Assembly (NCBI GenBank): GCA_025667525.1
Contig: CM046874.1
Coordinates: 285,612,380 to 285,676,379, forward strand
Length of the DNA stretch: 64,000 bases
Direction: 5' to 3'
Origin: Glebionis coronaria
Lineage: Eukaryota > Streptophyta > Magnoliopsida > Asterales > Asteraceae
The notes under the pieces were generated by a model. It did not search any database and was not told the DNA's origin. It saw only the letters and a program-made list of their open reading frames with translations. A program made the translations under genes and the position numbers. Shown one piece after another: positions 32,968 through 45,463 of this stretch (positions within the stretch are counted from its first letter, which is position 1; each line of letters opens with the position of its first letter).

Positions 32968-33830
32968 ATGTCGAGTTCAATGAACTTGTTCCAATTTCCT
33001 CGTCTCACCAAGGATAACTATGGTAGTTGGTGTATTCGGATGAAGGCGTTACTCGGTTCACAGATGTGTGGGATATAGTCGAGAAAGGTATTGAGAAAGT
33101 AGAAGATGAAAACTCGTTGAGTGCTGCCCAAAGGGTAGATCTGTAGAAGGCAAGAAAGAAGGATCAAAGTGCTCTTACTCTCATCTATCAATGTCTTGAT
33201 GATGCGATGTTCGAGAAAGTTGCAAATGCAACCACTTTTAAGGAAGTGTGGGAGATCCTTCAAAATGCTTTCAAAGGAGTTGATAAGGTGAAGAAGGTAC
33301 ATCTTCAAACTTTTAGAGGAGAGTTCGAAAAACTCCAAATGGAGGAATCCGAAACCATTTTGGATTATTTCACTCGTGTCTTGACCATTTCAAATGAGAT
33401 GAAGAGAAATGGTGAAAGCTTGACTGACACAAGGGTGATAGAAAAGATTCTTCTCTCTTTGCCACCAAGCTTTGTTTACATTGTTGTGGCCATAGAGGAG
33501 TCAAAAGACATCGACTCTATGACCGTTGATCAACTCATGGGATCTTTACAAGCCCATGAAGATAAGTTGAAGAAAAGAAGGGGGAAACAACCCTTGAAGC
33601 AAGATTTATACTCAAAGGTCTCTTTCAAAGAAAGAGAAAGGAGTTTTTTACATGGACGCGAGCAAGGACGAGGACGCGGTACTTTTCGAGGTCGTAGAGG
33701 ATTTCAAGTACGAGGACAAGGAAGAGGAAGAGAAGATGTTCAGAAAGAAGATGAGATCCATTGGTCTTCAAATAGGAGAGGTCGTGGAAGAGGCTACCAA
33801 TCTCAAAGAGGAGGTAAGTCTCAAATATAA
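32968..33830 (+). pseudogene. Copia gag, frameshifted
   Basis: The ATG at 32968 gives MSSSMNLFQFPRLTKDNYGS followed by WCIRMKALLGSQ, a typical copia gag N-terminus. A one-base loss near 33060 and TAG near 33144 break it. It stays open from 33207 with [20 protein letters not shown] and [20 protein letters not shown]. The C-terminus is Arg/Gly-rich ([13 protein letters not shown]). TAA at 33828-33830 is directly followed in frame by CYTYQNFGHYASEC, a zinc knuckle whose second Cys is now Tyr. Confidence 0.85.
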
Positions 33831-34958
33831 TGTTATACTTATCAAAATTTTGGTCATTATGCTAGCGAGTGTACTAGCTCAAGACAAGTGGAAGAAAAGG
33901 CCAATATTGTGGAGGTAGATGACGAAGATGAACTTACTTTGCTAATGGCGAGACATGGCGAACAAGAAGAAAGGAAAGAGCCATGGCATATAGATTCCGC
34001 TGCCAGTAACCATATGACGGGTGAAGAAGACTTGTTCGTGGAGATGGAGCAAAGTAAAGGGAACGTCACATTCAGAGATAAGTCAAAGGCACCGGTGAAA
34101 GGAAAAGGTAAAATACTTATCCGAGCTAAAGATGGAAGTCATCAATATATTTTGGATGTATACAATGTGCCCAACCTTAAAAGTAACATTTTAAGCGTGG
34201 GACAACTGTTGGAGAAAAACTACGATATTCATTTCAAAGATCGTAGTGCCACGATAAGAAATCCTAAAGGAAAGCTCATAGCAAAAGTGCCAATGACTAA
34301 AAACCGAATGTTCATCTTGGACATTCAACATGATGAATCTTAGTGCTTAAGGAGTTTTTTGAAGGATCATTCGTGGCTTTGGCACATGAGGTACGGGCAC
34401 TTAAATTTTGGTGACTTAAAGTTGTTATCTTCTAAGGGAATGGTGAAAGGGTTAGATCAAATTGATCATCCCAATCAAGTATGTGAAGGATGTCTTCTTG
34501 GGAAGCATGCAAGGAGTCCGTTTCCAAAGGAAGCGACGTCAAGATCTAAGGAGCCTCTACAACTAATTCACATGGATTTGTGTGGTCCCATTAATCTACC
34601 TTCTCATGGTATGAATCTCTACTTTATGCATTTTATTGATGATTATTCTAGAAAGACTTGGGTCTATTTTCTAAAAGAAAAATCCCAAGCCTTTGAATCT
34701 TTCAAGAAATTTAAAGCTATGGTTGAAAAGGAGAAAGGTTTAAAAATTAAATCCATGAGATCGGATAGAGGTGGAGAATTTTTGTCAAAAGAATTTAACA
34801 AATTCTGTGAGGATAATGGAATCCGAAGATTTCTAACGGCTCCTTACTCTCCACAACAAAATGGAGTGGTGGAGAGAAACAATAGAACCATTCTCAACAT
34901 GGTTCGAAGTATGTTGAAAAGTAAGAAGATGCCAAAGGAGTTTTGCCGAAGCTGTTGA
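33831..34958 (+). pseudogene. Copia protease and integrase N-terminal half
   Basis: WHIDSAASNHMTGEEDLFVE is the aspartic protease region (DSAASNHM). LKSNILSVGQLLEKNYDIHF follows. A TAG at 34341-34343 (DES-stop-CLRSF) separates GAG-pre-integrase WLWHMRYGHLNFGDLKLLSS. The integrase core has LIHMDLCGPINLPSHGMN, MRSDRGGEFLSKEFNKFCED and YSPQQNGVVERNNRTILNMV, with the DDE residues present. A frameshift near 34945 ends the frame. Confidence 0.85.
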
Positions 34959-35328
34959 TTGCGCAGTGTATTTATTGAACCGGTATCTGTCAAAGAGTTT
35001 GGACAACATGACCCTACAAGAAGCATGGAATGGGATGAAGCCTACCGTCTCTCATCTAAGGATATTCGGGAGCATAGCGTATGTTCACGTTCCGAGCCAA
35101 AGGAGAATCAAGCTTGATGATAGAAGTGAGAAGCATGTGTTCGTGGGTTATGACAAGCAATCCAAAGGATACAAGCTCTATAACCCGATCACAAGGAAGG
35201 TGGTAGTGAGCAGAGACGTGGAGTTCGATGAAGAAGGCTCATGGGATTGGAGTATTAAGGAAAATGAAAGATATCATATTCTTCCTATGACCAACGACGA
35301 AGAGGAGACATGTGAATCAAGAGAATAA
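34959..35328 (+). pseudogene. Copia integrase C-terminal half
   Basis: After the frameshift the protein continues with YLLNRYLSKSLDNMTLQEAW, then LRIFGSIAYVHVPSQRRIKL, FVGYDKQSKGYKLYNPITRK and VVVSRDVEFDEEGSWDW. TAA ends it at 35326-35328. Confidence 0.8.
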
Positions 35329-35921
35329 GTCAAACAACCTGAAAGTCCAACTCCAACTCCAACTCTAACCCAAGACTCACCTTCAAGTTCAAGTGAAAGA
35401 GAACCAATGACTAGAAGTCTGTTGGAGCTTTATGAGGTAACTGATGAGATACCCCTACTTTGTTTATATGCTGATTTTGAACCTTTAGCCTTTGTGGAGC
35501 CTATGAAAGGAAAGAAACACAAACAAGCCATGGACAAGGAGATACAGTCAAAGAAGAATACGTGAGAGTCGAGGAACCTTCTAAAATGCCAAAAGGCAAG
35601 TGGATTCAAGTGGGTATACAAGGAAAATAGAAACGCCAAAGGCGTAGTGGAGAAGCACAAGGCAAGACATGTGGCAAAAGGCTACAAGAAGAAGCATGGG
35701 ATCAAGTTAATGAATAATCGAGTCTACCATGATCCACGTAATCATATCAACACTCGTTATCACTTTATTCGGGATCGCATCGCAAGGAAGGATGGCCGAG
35801 TGATACATACGAGGTCTGAAGACCAAGTTGCAAGAATCTTCACCAAGCCGCTCAACGAGCGAGATTTCTCAAAACAAAGGACGATGCTCGGAGTCGGGAA
35901 ATCAAGTTTAAAGGGGGGGGG
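35329..35921 (+). pseudogene. Copia RT/RNase H deletion fusion and polypurine tract
   Basis: After a Ser/Thr/Pro linker the frame shows the very start of RT (SGFKWVYKENRNAKGVVEKH then KARHVAKGYKKKHGIK). At about 35705 it jumps to the end of RNase H (VYHDPRNHINTRYHFIRD, then EDQVARIFTKPLNERDFSKQ). The polymerase core and most of RNase H are gone. The polypurine tract AAAGGGGGGGGG precedes the 3' LTR. Confidence 0.85.
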
Positions 35922-36295
35922 TGTTAGATCATAAACTTGATTTGGTCGCAGAAGGTGACTAAATGCCCGAGCCCATAAAAGAAGATTCTAGAATGTCGAA
36001 GAAACACCATAGAAAATATCTATGGAAATGTGTAGAAATAAGAAGATAAGTATGGAAAGATATGTAATAAGAAATATCTAGATTCATGATAAGGATGAAG
36101 TAGGAATAATCTAGAAAACCATGGAAATATCTTGTATCTAGAAAGTTCCATGGTGTAGTATAAATATGTAGTAGTGTAAGCATTTGTGAAGCATCCGAAA
36201 AGTACCAATAAAAGTTTCAAGCAATAAACTTACTTTCATAAAAGCTTATCTCTTCCTCTAGTATTAGCCTAAAAGGCTCCGTGTGTTTCCCAACA
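35922..36295 (+). repeat. 3' LTR of deleted copia element (374 bp)
   Basis: It has the same length and ends as the 5' LTR and is followed by the target duplication AAGTT. Confidence 0.95.
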
Positions 36296-36311
36296 AAGTT
36301 TAGGAGAGTAT

Positions 36312-36845
36312 TATTGGGAATAAAATTAGTGCTAGTTTTATTTTATGTTACTATTATTAATTTTGTTCATACTGGTAGTTATAGTTTAATGTTGGTTGTA
36401 TCTGGACAAAATATGGACAAACTGGTTTAATGCTGTCAGAAATATTAATGTTCCTTGGAGGGTAAAATCTAAAGAGCGTAGATATCTTTAGAAGATATTG
36501 TGTATATATCTTCTAAAAGTTTAAATGATTTGTTTTGATGTTTATATTGTAAAGTACCCTTTGCATTACAAAAGAGATTATAGAGTTAGGTTTTTAATGT
36601 ATATTTTTGTGATTTTACTTCGAAGGTTTTGCAACTCTACTACTCTTCATTGGAGTATTCATATTATCTTAATAATATTGAAGTGTTTGGTTTTCAATTT
36701 CTCTTTACAGCATACAAAAAATCTTCATAATATCAAAGAGTAGTTTTCGCATACTCGTTTGTATCCTTCAAAGTTTATGCTAAGACTAGTAGGATTTATT
36801 CTACTTGGTCTAAAGTTTACAAGCTAAGCTCAAACGATCAAATGG
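36312..36845 (+). repeat. Decayed 3' LTR of the SIRE-like remnant
   Basis: TATTGGGAATAAAAT follows AGGAGAGTAT and aligns with the polypurine tract and LTR start at 12885-12910 (TGTTGGGAATAAAATG). No phased motif array is visible here. The right end is uncertain. Confidence 0.55.
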
Positions 36846-36847
36846 AT

Positions 36848-37135
36848 TGTAACACCCCACTTTGATAAGTGGACCGTTACGCGTAATTATGGCGTGTCAT
36901 CAAAGCATGCAAGGTAATATGTACTAAAACATAATGACCATAGGGAAAACCGGAATCAAACATCGGTTCCTAAATATAAGCCCAAAACATAAATAAAGTA
37001 AATGAATTAGGAGGACAAGACAAGTGTCCAAACAAGCATAAGTATATGAAGGCAAAAAGGAGATGAAGTCTAAGGCAACTTCCATCCTATGTACGTCCTC
37101 CAAATGCTCGAGTCTGTCCTTGGGTACCTGCTAAT
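36848..37135 (-). repeat. Inverted 3' end of a Tekay-type LTR
   Basis: It starts TGTAACACCCCACTTTGATA, which is the reverse complement of the LTR end at 58050-58097, and includes the complement of the GAGCATTTGGAGGACGT block near 37090-37115. Confidence 0.75.
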
Positions 37136-38239
37136 GTTTCATCTTTTTAGTATCGTTTGTTTTGGTATCTAATCGAATTGATATAACTTTTCAAGTTTAA
37201 CTTTATTGTCTTTGGTTAAAAATAGCTTGTTTTGAATCTAAGCTACTTGACACAAAGCATGTAAAAAGGTAAAAATAATATCTAATACTACGTATACGTA
37301 CTAACTAAAAACACTTTGCACATACCATAAAGTAAACACAAGATACTAGTAGAAAGAAAAATGCAACAAACTAACAAATTTAAATCAAACTAATAACAAT
37401 GAAATAACAGAAATAACAAACTTAACAGAATGTAACAACTAGGCAAGAAATTAACCAACTAACATTTTTTAACAAACTTTTCTAACTAATTTTTTTACAA
37501 AATTCTAATCAATTTTTATGTGAACTATTTTTATAAAATCTAAACTTTTGTAAAAGTAAAATAGAATTAAAACTGAAATTTAATCTTAAATTACTTCTAT
37601 ACTAAATTTGTAAAATAGTTAAATGTCAAAGCAACCTAAATGGTATTTCAACTAACGAACATACTAACTCATGTCTATCGAACTAACCCAATTTACTTGT
37701 AATGGACTCAAGCCCAACATTCTACTTGTTATAGCTAGAACAAATGAAAGTATACAACCAAAAGAATCTAAATTCTACAAACAATATTCATAACAGGCTC
37801 AACAGTCCATATTAATTCCTACAATCTAGCAAGTCCAAACTCAATATGCTAAAAACCAATTTTTACCTTTTTTCCTTGACTTCTTAAAAAGATATCAGCA
37901 AATAAGAACAGTGGTTCATGATTTCTTAACAAGTTCTCAGTAAACTTCTAAACTAAAGGATATAGTACGAAAAAAAGTAATCAACTAACAACATCATTTG
38001 CTAATAGCTAACCAAAGTGGTAAAAACAGTTATGAGTAACTAATGGTGAAAACTAATCGATTAAGCACGTTGCATAAATGTTCTTAACAAATTTAACAGC
38101 TAGAAAATTTAGGATTAACTGGAAACTAAAACGAGCTTGACCTCTTCATCCGAAGCCTCCGTTGTTGCCGAGACGCAGCGCTGAGCTGGCCTAAATCGAA
38201 CGCACCGAAAACTGAACTCGAACTGAACTACAATCTACA
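37136..38239. other. AT-rich DNA without recognised genes
   Basis: No ORF, terminal repeat or known domain was recognised. The left part may continue the inverted LTR but has diverged from the copy in this window. Confidence 0.4.
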
Positions 38240-39652
38240 TGTAAAACCCGCATGCTTTTATCATGAATAATACCCATTAGATCGTACGTACTAGATTAAA
38301 ACTTTCCTTTTATAGCATGTTTACGTTCACGTATAGGAAATTTAAGTATTACGTACGTGTTAGAACACGATAAGTATTTATTATGTATGAACACATAATA
38401 ATTATTCAAATAATATTATAATCACGAACATGCGATCATGAGATCATGAACGTAATTTTAATCACGAGCTAATATTAATTACGTATATATATATTACGAA
38501 CACGAATAAATATATTAAGTCACGGTTAATATTTAACGAGAACACGTAAAACACGAACACGAGAAACACACGAGTACACACCAATATTTTAGACACGGAA
38601 AACATTCGGGTTACCCCTTGTGGGCCCCATTACCACGAAATTAGGGAGGGAGGATGGGCTTAGCCCATCAATTTTTACTAAAACAAGGAATTAGAAAAAG
38701 ATCACTACTCATTTTCACTTTACAGAGAATTTTACAGAAAACCTAAAACTTCTCCTCCTCCTTCTTTTTCTCTTTATGGCCGCCACCTTCAAAGCACACC
38801 AAAGGGGTGTTTGTTGATCTTTGATCTTGGATTTATTCCTAGTGTTCGTGTTTGTTCATCCTTATTTAGATCCACGCATTCGGTAATTCTTTTAAACCCT
38901 TTTCTTTTGGTTTAATCTTTTAATAATTAAGAACATGATATGTTTTTCTTAAAAACATAATTAAATCATAGATCTAACATGGAATTGGATTTGGAATAAA
39001 TCAAAAAGTAATGTTTTAGGGGTGTTTGTTCTTGGCCGCGCCTAAACCGAACCCGAGAGGGTCTCGGTTTGGCTACATGACCACCACCGAGACCATATGG
39101 TCCCGGTTGGTTGGTGTGGGTCCCACGACAGCAACAAGACAGGGGAACCCCGATGTGGTTCGGGGTATGGTGTCGATTTCATGTCCGGTTCATGGTTCTT
39201 AGTCAAGATCCGGTTCACGGTGTATGTTTAGATTTTTTATTTTTTTATGATTTTATGTTAAAATTAAATTAATAAAATGACATGATTAATTTAATAACAT
39301 GACTTAGGTTATTTTAATTATTAAAATCATGAAATTATTAACCTAAGTATTTTTATATTTTAGACTTATAAATTAATTAATTATTTAAAAACCATGGTTA
39401 TAATTAATTAATTAACATGACTTAGGTTATATTATTAATAAATAATAATACATGTTTTAACCTAAGTATTTAACTTTATTTAACTAAAAACATGTTATAC
39501 TTTAATTAAATATTTTAACCTATAGTTTAATTTAATTACATGAAATAATTAATAAACTATACATTATATCATATGACTTAGAAAATAATCATGAAAACAC
39601 TTAGGCTTATATACTTAGCTTATTTAACCAGCTTATTTCTAATTATTGAAAC
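38240..39652 (+). repeat. Tekay 5' LTR, left part
   Basis: TGTAAAACCCGCATGC onward is almost identical to the 3' LTR from 62322 (three substitutions and a short indel in the first ~260 bp by eye). It ends at the 5-bp target GAAAC of the nested element. Confidence 0.9.
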
Positions 39653-40186
39653 TGTTGGGTCAAAAAGTTGATGTGGCAGAAACTCAAAATCAAAGAAAAC
39701 ATGAAGACATTTGTTCAAGCGTTGTCAAGAGTAAATCAGACGTTGACAAGAGTAACTTAAGCGTTGACAGAAGTAAAACGCAGTCAACAAAGTCAAACGC
39801 TGATGGATGTTGAAGATTTGATGGAGAATTCTATTTAGGGAATATATTGAGTATATTATTTATGATATACACAATATATAGTTTATCTAAATAGAAGATT
39901 TAGATGTTTATTTGATTTTATCTCTTGTAGATTCTGTTCCTTCCACTATAAAAGGAACAAGGGTCTTAGGTTTTATTCATAACTTTCATTCACAATGTAA
40001 ACCTAAAGCGTGTGTTGACTAGGTGTGGGATTCAATGTACACACACCTAGTGATTGTTTGTTATTAATATAATGAACAATCCAATTGTGTTTTAATTCAT
40101 GTTTTGTGCCTAAACACCTTGTTAATGGTTATTGTTCTAATTCCGCTTTGATTATCTAATCATATGAACAATGATCATTCCTAGTA
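39653..40186 (+). repeat. Left LTR of the coding-free element
   Basis: It starts TGTTGGGTCAAAAAG. Motif cores are at 39720, 39741, 39762 and 39798 (21, 21, 36), with TATAAAAG at 39947-39954. The exact right end is blurred by the Athila insertion at 40190. Confidence 0.85.
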
Positions 40187-40189
40187 GCT

Positions 40190-42420
40190 TGATATTGTGT
40201 ATAATGCAGTTCGTTTTTTCTCAGTTCTTGCTAATGGAAAGTCCAACCAATATCGGGTTTTTAATTGTTCTTGGTTGTTAAACTTGCTTGGATATTCTAT
40301 TTGCTAATTCAATCAAAATCTTGCAAAACGGAAAAATATTACCTACTTATATGTAAAACAAATTGCAAATACCACGTTTTTATTCAAGTAAATCTCAAAA
40401 TGTAAAATATGAAACTAAAGGGACTGAAATTGTAAATTCTATGAAAGAATAATGCTTGAAATGTAAATTCTAACAATTCTAGGGACTTAAAGTGTAAAAC
40501 AGATAACTACAAGGATCAAAAGTGCAAAACTATTAACCAACTAACCAAAATTGTAACAAACTAACAACTTGTAAACTGAATTTAGCAACTTTTAAAACTA
40601 CAAGGGTCTAACAAAGTGCAAACCCTAAAAACATGGAAGATTAGCCAAGTATACAAACTGATTAAAACACTAGGGACTAAATGGCAATTTTTAAAACTAT
40701 TTAAGCAAAAACGGGATAAACTTGAAAATAAGCTCGTTTGAGCTTATTACTCAACCAAATTTGATGAGACAAATTGCAAAATGTTTCAAATCCAAAATAA
40801 GCTACACTTGTCAAAGGAAATTGGCTAAAGATGAGAAATAAGCAAATGAGTGCTTATCAATAAGCACAAAATAAGCTATAGGCTTAGACTTAATCCAAAA
40901 ACTAAGAACAAGAAGACAAGATTTAAGCTATAAGCAACCAAAATTCAAACAATTAGCAACTCTTAACAACTTTTATCATTCAGCCATCAAAATTACTCTA
41001 AGAAAAGTAGCATGCATTTGACTTATTGAGAGGAACAAAAATGAGAACTTTTAAAACCTATTGGAGTTATCCTTTGAGAAGAAGAGGAGCGCTGAGCTCT
41101 CTTACCCTAGTGATAACCACCACCTTATCACTAGGAAACAATCAATCAACAATAACAGCTATCTGATCAATAGGAATCATCAATCTGCTTGAAAACTTCA
41201 TTGGAACTATGAAATGACTGAATTCTGATCAAACAGCTAGCAAACTTCTCCAATGTTAGTTATGATCAATGAATGATCATAACAATCACTTAACAGCAAC
41301 AACAATATCCAATAGCAGCAAGGAATGAACAGGAATGGTAAGAACAATTTTGGCGGGAAAGCTTGAATTCAAAATTTATTCAATGAAAAACGGTTACAAG
41401 GTTGTTGGAAGCTAGTACCTAACTAACTAACTCAAGAGTTTGTCAGACTCTTGAGTAGCTAGGGTAGAAATGAAGGAAAAGGGAAAGGAAATTGAGAACT
41501 ATGTGTTTTTACAAATTTAAGCTACAAGTGAAAATGAAGTCTAATCCAGCTATTTATAGACATGAAGGAAGAGTTTGTTGGGGTTGGTGACGTGTCAGAA
41601 CCAATCCCAGCTTGCCACGTGTAAAATTCTGCATATTGCATTTGCAGGTATGAACAAGGAATTGGGCTTTTCTTCATTGATTGATTTCATGTTAATTGAT
41701 TGGCACCATTGAGTTTGTCTCTTCAAAACGATCAAGTTTGGTGTTGAAAACTTTCCATGAAATTGATTGTAGCTAAAACGCGATCCTGGCAAATTTTTTC
41801 CTTGAAGAAGACGCCACGTGTCAGTGTTTAATTGGCTGAAAAAGCTTCACACGGATTGAACTGTTGGAATTGGGTAATAAATGCCAAACGCTGAGTGGGT
41901 ATTAATTGCTTAATCCGTGTGCTTCCTTTTCCCTTCTCTCATTGGCTAGATTGTTGTCACATGGATTAAACTTGAATATCTTTCCAATATTGGCAGAATT
42001 GGTCCTTCAATTTGGCAGATTTTTGTTTTGAGCTAGGATCTTCATTCTTTTGACATAATTGGTCCTTCAACTTTCATTCTTGAACAAAATGGTCCTTTGA
42101 CTGAGTTGACTTTAGAGTTGACCAAGTTTGACTTGAATCTTGACTTTCACAATATTTGCACTTTAGTCCTTCAACTTTGACAACTTGTCAAGATAGGTCC
42201 TTATACTTCAAAGTCTTGTCACTTTTGATCCTTCTTTGTCTTTTTCATCCATTTGAGCTTGATTTTTCCTTGTTTGCTTGGAAATGTATTTTTTTACCTA
42301 CACAAGTGTACACAAACACAAACATACCACATAACACTGTTTTTGCCAAATAAATTGGTATTTTGCTTCATGTTTTAGGGTTATTTGTTGATAAAAGGAT
42401 ATGAGTTTAAGCTCATATCA
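40190..42420 (-). repeat. Athila 3' LTR (2231 bp, internally deleted)
   Basis: It starts (plus strand) TGATATTGTGTATAATG and ends TTTAAGCTCATATCA. Relative to the right LTR it lacks ~818 bp at about 40877, between copies of AATAAGCTA. The minus-strand TATA box is at 41551-41560. Confidence 0.95.
41551..41819 (-). promoter_or_regulatory. Athila LTR promoter: TATA box with ABRE-type sites
   Basis: The minus strand has CTATAAATAG at 41551-41560. Upstream are TGACGTGTCA (41588-41597) and two ACGTGGC cores (plus-strand GCCACGT at 41614-41620 and 41813-41819). ACGTGKC is the ABA-response element. All three sites are conserved in the right LTR (53143-53152, 53169-53175, 53368-53374). Confidence 0.55.
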
Positions 42421-44443
42421 AATTCCCCTACACTTGAACATTGTCATGTCCTCATGCAATATCATATATTTAAGCTCAAATTTACATTTTCCTCATAATT
42501 AATCCACCTTGGCCATATGAGATGCATCTACACTACTCTAAACTAAATGATGCATGATTTTGACTTTTAATAATGCAATGAACAAAATACAATTCTATCT
42601 ATATCTTTTTTATTTTTCTTGAAATGGTTTTGATGGAAATAACTCATAAAGAATTCAATGGCTTAGATTAGGGCTTGGGTACCATGGACATTTATCACCC
42701 TCAAGTTTCACTTTCCCCATACCAAGCTTAAAAATGGGATCATTGTATTCACAAGTAAAAAGTGCATCAACTTATTCATGACAATTAAATGTGGAACCGG
42801 TTATTATTTGAGCAAATTGCTTGGAGGCAAATTTGTCATTATTTCAAGTGTGAAGTATAAGAAGTGTAAAATCCAAAAATAAGGAAGCACGGTTTTAATC
42901 CTAAGTAATCTTCTCATCCATTACTTGAAAAACCGCTCACAATTAATACAAGTCCGTTTCAAGAATAATAAGTCATTCGCCTTATGTGTAAAATCCTCAT
43001 GTCATGCTTTCATAAGTAGCTACACACTCGCTAAGGAAAGGAAAATAAAACTCACGCAATAATACATCCGTCATCTTTTTGAGACTTTGGATCTTCAACC
43101 CCGCAACCCGTCAAGGCAATATTGGATTGGAGCAATCTATTGAATCCCCGCAACCCGTCAATTCAATATTGGATTGGAGCAATCTATTGAATCCCCGCAA
43201 CCCGTCAAGGTAATATTGGAACTCAATAGTCACTATAATTAACACCACACTGCCCCTCTTGGGAGTCTTGCATTATTTTTTTTCTTTTTCTTTCTTTTTC
43301 TTTTTTTTTTCTAGCCACTCATTTTTTTCATAAGCCGCTCTTATTTTTCTTTATTCCTCACAAAGAAATTTGAAAAGAAGAAAAGGAAAAACACCCGCTA
43401 AATATGGAGCATGACATAAGTCTAGTACACATAAAACGTGCTAACTTAGAATCTTAAGACGTACTCATATCAACCATAAATGATTAGCCAAAAATGCATA
43501 AGAGATTACAAACCAATTAAAACCGTACTTGATTATTTATTAACAATTATATACATGCGAAGAAATTAGAGGTAAAGAAGAGAAGGGTTTAGCCACAAGT
43601 AATTATCATGAAGTCTATCTAGCCCTTTTACAATTGCTTCAACTCTATCATTTCCCATTCTCCACAAATTTAAAATCTCAAATAATGAAATTGGTGGATG
43701 CTTAGCCTAATAGACCAATGAAGGACTACATGGTTAAGGATACTAGCTAGAGAATGCTAAGATAAGCAAACTCGGGTTGAGTCAAAATATCCATGGTGGG
43801 CCTAATATGTCAAAGAAATCTAAACTTGTTAAAACCATGTTTTTATTATATTTTTTCTTTTATATATTTTTGATGAAAAACAAAAGAAAAGATATATACA
43901 ATGCAAATGTATTATGCAAAAATGATTGATGCAAAAATTATGAATGCATATTTTTGTTGGCCAAAGTTGATCAAAAATTTGAAAAATGTTGAAAATTCAA
44001 TTTTTTTCATGTTATCATGCAAGACAATGACAAGTTCTAGGTAAGGTCACTTCGATAGAAGACCCCCCTACACTTAAGCTAAACATTGTCCTCAATGTTT
44101 AAGAGCATGGAAGTATAAAAACTTCCCCTACACTTATGACAATGAATAGACTTTGCTTAACCCAAGTTAAGGAAAGGACAACTATTAGTGAAATCATGTT
44201 TAAGCACAAGGTGTCAATGAAAATTCACTAAAGTAACAAAGTGAACCGGATACAAGGGTCTCCTCCATAAGCTCCAAAGCATGAGATGAGTGAGCAACCC
44301 TACAAACAATCATGAAGACAAAAGAAGGTCTCCCCTACACTTATCTCCAAGTCTATGCCTTTATTTCTAACCTACAACACTCTAAACCTAGTTATACGAT
44401 GCTTGAGTTAATGAGTCTCTAGCTCGACTCGTCCCTCAATGAA
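42421..44443 (-). other. Noncoding 3' region of Athila element with PPT-like motifs
   Basis: No ORF is supported in 2 kb between pol and the 3' LTR. AAGTGTAGGGG-like motifs (minus strand) occur at 42423-42435 (the true polypurine tract), 44064-44075, 44123-44135 and 44331-44342. A T-rich stretch lies at 43268-43312. No env-like ORF is present. Confidence 0.7.
43095..43222. repeat. 47-bp tandem repeat, about 2.6 copies
   Basis: The unit begins CCCCGCAACCCGTCAAGGCA and includes ATTGGATTGGAGCAATC. It lies in the Athila 3' noncoding region. Confidence 0.85.
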
Positions 44444-45430
44444 TTAATTCATGGGGAAAATGGGGACCTCTTGGACCATTTCAACGGAAATGTCCTCCCC
44501 AAAGTAATGTTTAACACGGTGACCATTCACTTTAAAATTTAGACCATCGGGTTGGGACAACTCAAGAGTTCCATATGGAAACACTTGATCAATAGTGAAT
44601 GGACCGGACCATCTCGACTTAAGCTTGCCCGCAAAAAGCTTCAATCTTGAGTTAAAGAGGAGAACCGGCTCTCCAACTTTGAAGTCACGATTCTTGATCT
44701 TAGCATCATGCAATTTCTTAGTCGTTTCCTTGTAAAGCAAAGAATTCTCATAGGCATTGGCTCTCAACTCATCCATCTCATTGAGTTGATCTTTCCTATG
44801 TGAACCGTCTTGGTTTAAATCAAAGTTAGCCCACTTGAGAGCCCAAGATGCCTTATGTTCTAACTCAAATGGGAGGTGGCACGCTTTTCCATAGACAAGC
44901 CTATAAGGCGTACAACCAATTGGTGTTTTAAAAGCCGTCCTAAACGCCCACAAAGCATCATCAAGCTTATCCGACCAAGAAGCTCGATGCTCTCCCACCG
45001 TTCTCTCTAAAATCCTCTTTAAACCACGATTTGTGACCTCGGTTTGACCATTTGTTTGAGGCTGATACGCGGTAGAAAGTCTATGATTCACTCCATATTT
45101 CTTCATAACTCTCGTGAATTGATCATTACAAAAGTGCGTACCACGATCACTTATGATGGCCCGAGGTACACCAAATCTAGCAAACAATTGTTTCAAAAAC
45201 TTTACAACCACTCTAGCATCATTGGTAGGTAAGGCTTTAGCCTCCACCCACTTGGACACATAATCCACCGCCACAAGTATATACTTGTTTCCCTTTGAGG
45301 ATGGAAAAGGTCCCATGAAATCAATGCCCCATACATCAAATATCTCACACTCTTGGATAAAATTTTGTGGCATCTCATCACGTTGTGTAATTTTTCCTTG
45401 TCTTTGACAAACATCACAAAATTTCACCAT
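44444..45430 (-). CDS. Athila integrase core and C-terminus (328 aa open)
   Basis: It is in the same frame as the upstream gag-pol, separated only by the TAA at 45464-45466, so the Met at 45430 is internal. [20 protein letters not shown] completes the zinc-binding domain. The DDE core is intact: [58 protein letters not shown]. The C-terminal domain has [20 protein letters not shown]. It would join the cDNA to host DNA in the nucleus. Confidence 0.9.
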   Translation of the reverse strand: MVKFCDVCQRQGKITQRDEMPQNFIQECEIFDVWGIDFMGPFPSSKGNKYILVAVDYVSKWVEAKALPTNDARVVVKFLKQLFARFGVPRAIISDRGTHFCNDQFTRVMKKYGVNHRLSTAYQPQTNGQTEVTNRGLKRILERTVGEHRASWSDKLDDALWAFRTAFKTPIGCTPYRLVYGKACHLPFELEHKASWALKWANFDLNQDGSHRKDQLNEMDELRANAYENSLLYKETTKKLHDAKIKNRDFKVGEPVLLFNSRLKLFAGKLKSRWSGPFTIDQVFPYGTLELSQPDGLNFKVNGHRVKHYFGEDISVEMVQEVPIFPMN

Positions 45431-45463
45431 CTCTTGGGCATCTTTGTAAATAGAAGGCCAATA

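Larger units (their letters stand above)
32559..36295 (+). mobile_element. Internally deleted Ty1/copia element, TSD AAGTT
   Basis: It has two 374-bp LTRs, a tRNA-iMet primer site, gag, protease and integrase. A deletion then joins the start of RT to the end of RNase H, followed by a G-rich polypurine tract. Direct repeats AAGTT lie at 32554-32558 and 36296-36300. It sits just before the polypurine tract of a SIRE-like remnant. Confidence 0.95.

Noticed and set aside
41595..42353. Small frames recurring at 53150-53347 and 53711-53908, apparently conserved genes
   Set aside because: They recur only because both lie in LTR copies of one Athila element; no domain or coding evidence.
43268..43312. 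Poly-T/CT tract as a terminator or poly(A) tail of a processed copy
   Set aside because: It is an isolated homopolymer-rich tract inside the Athila 3' region with no retrocopy or target duplication next to it.
42421..44443. Possible env-like gene of the Athila element
   Set aside because: No frame of useful length, no signal peptide or membrane segment in either Athila copy.
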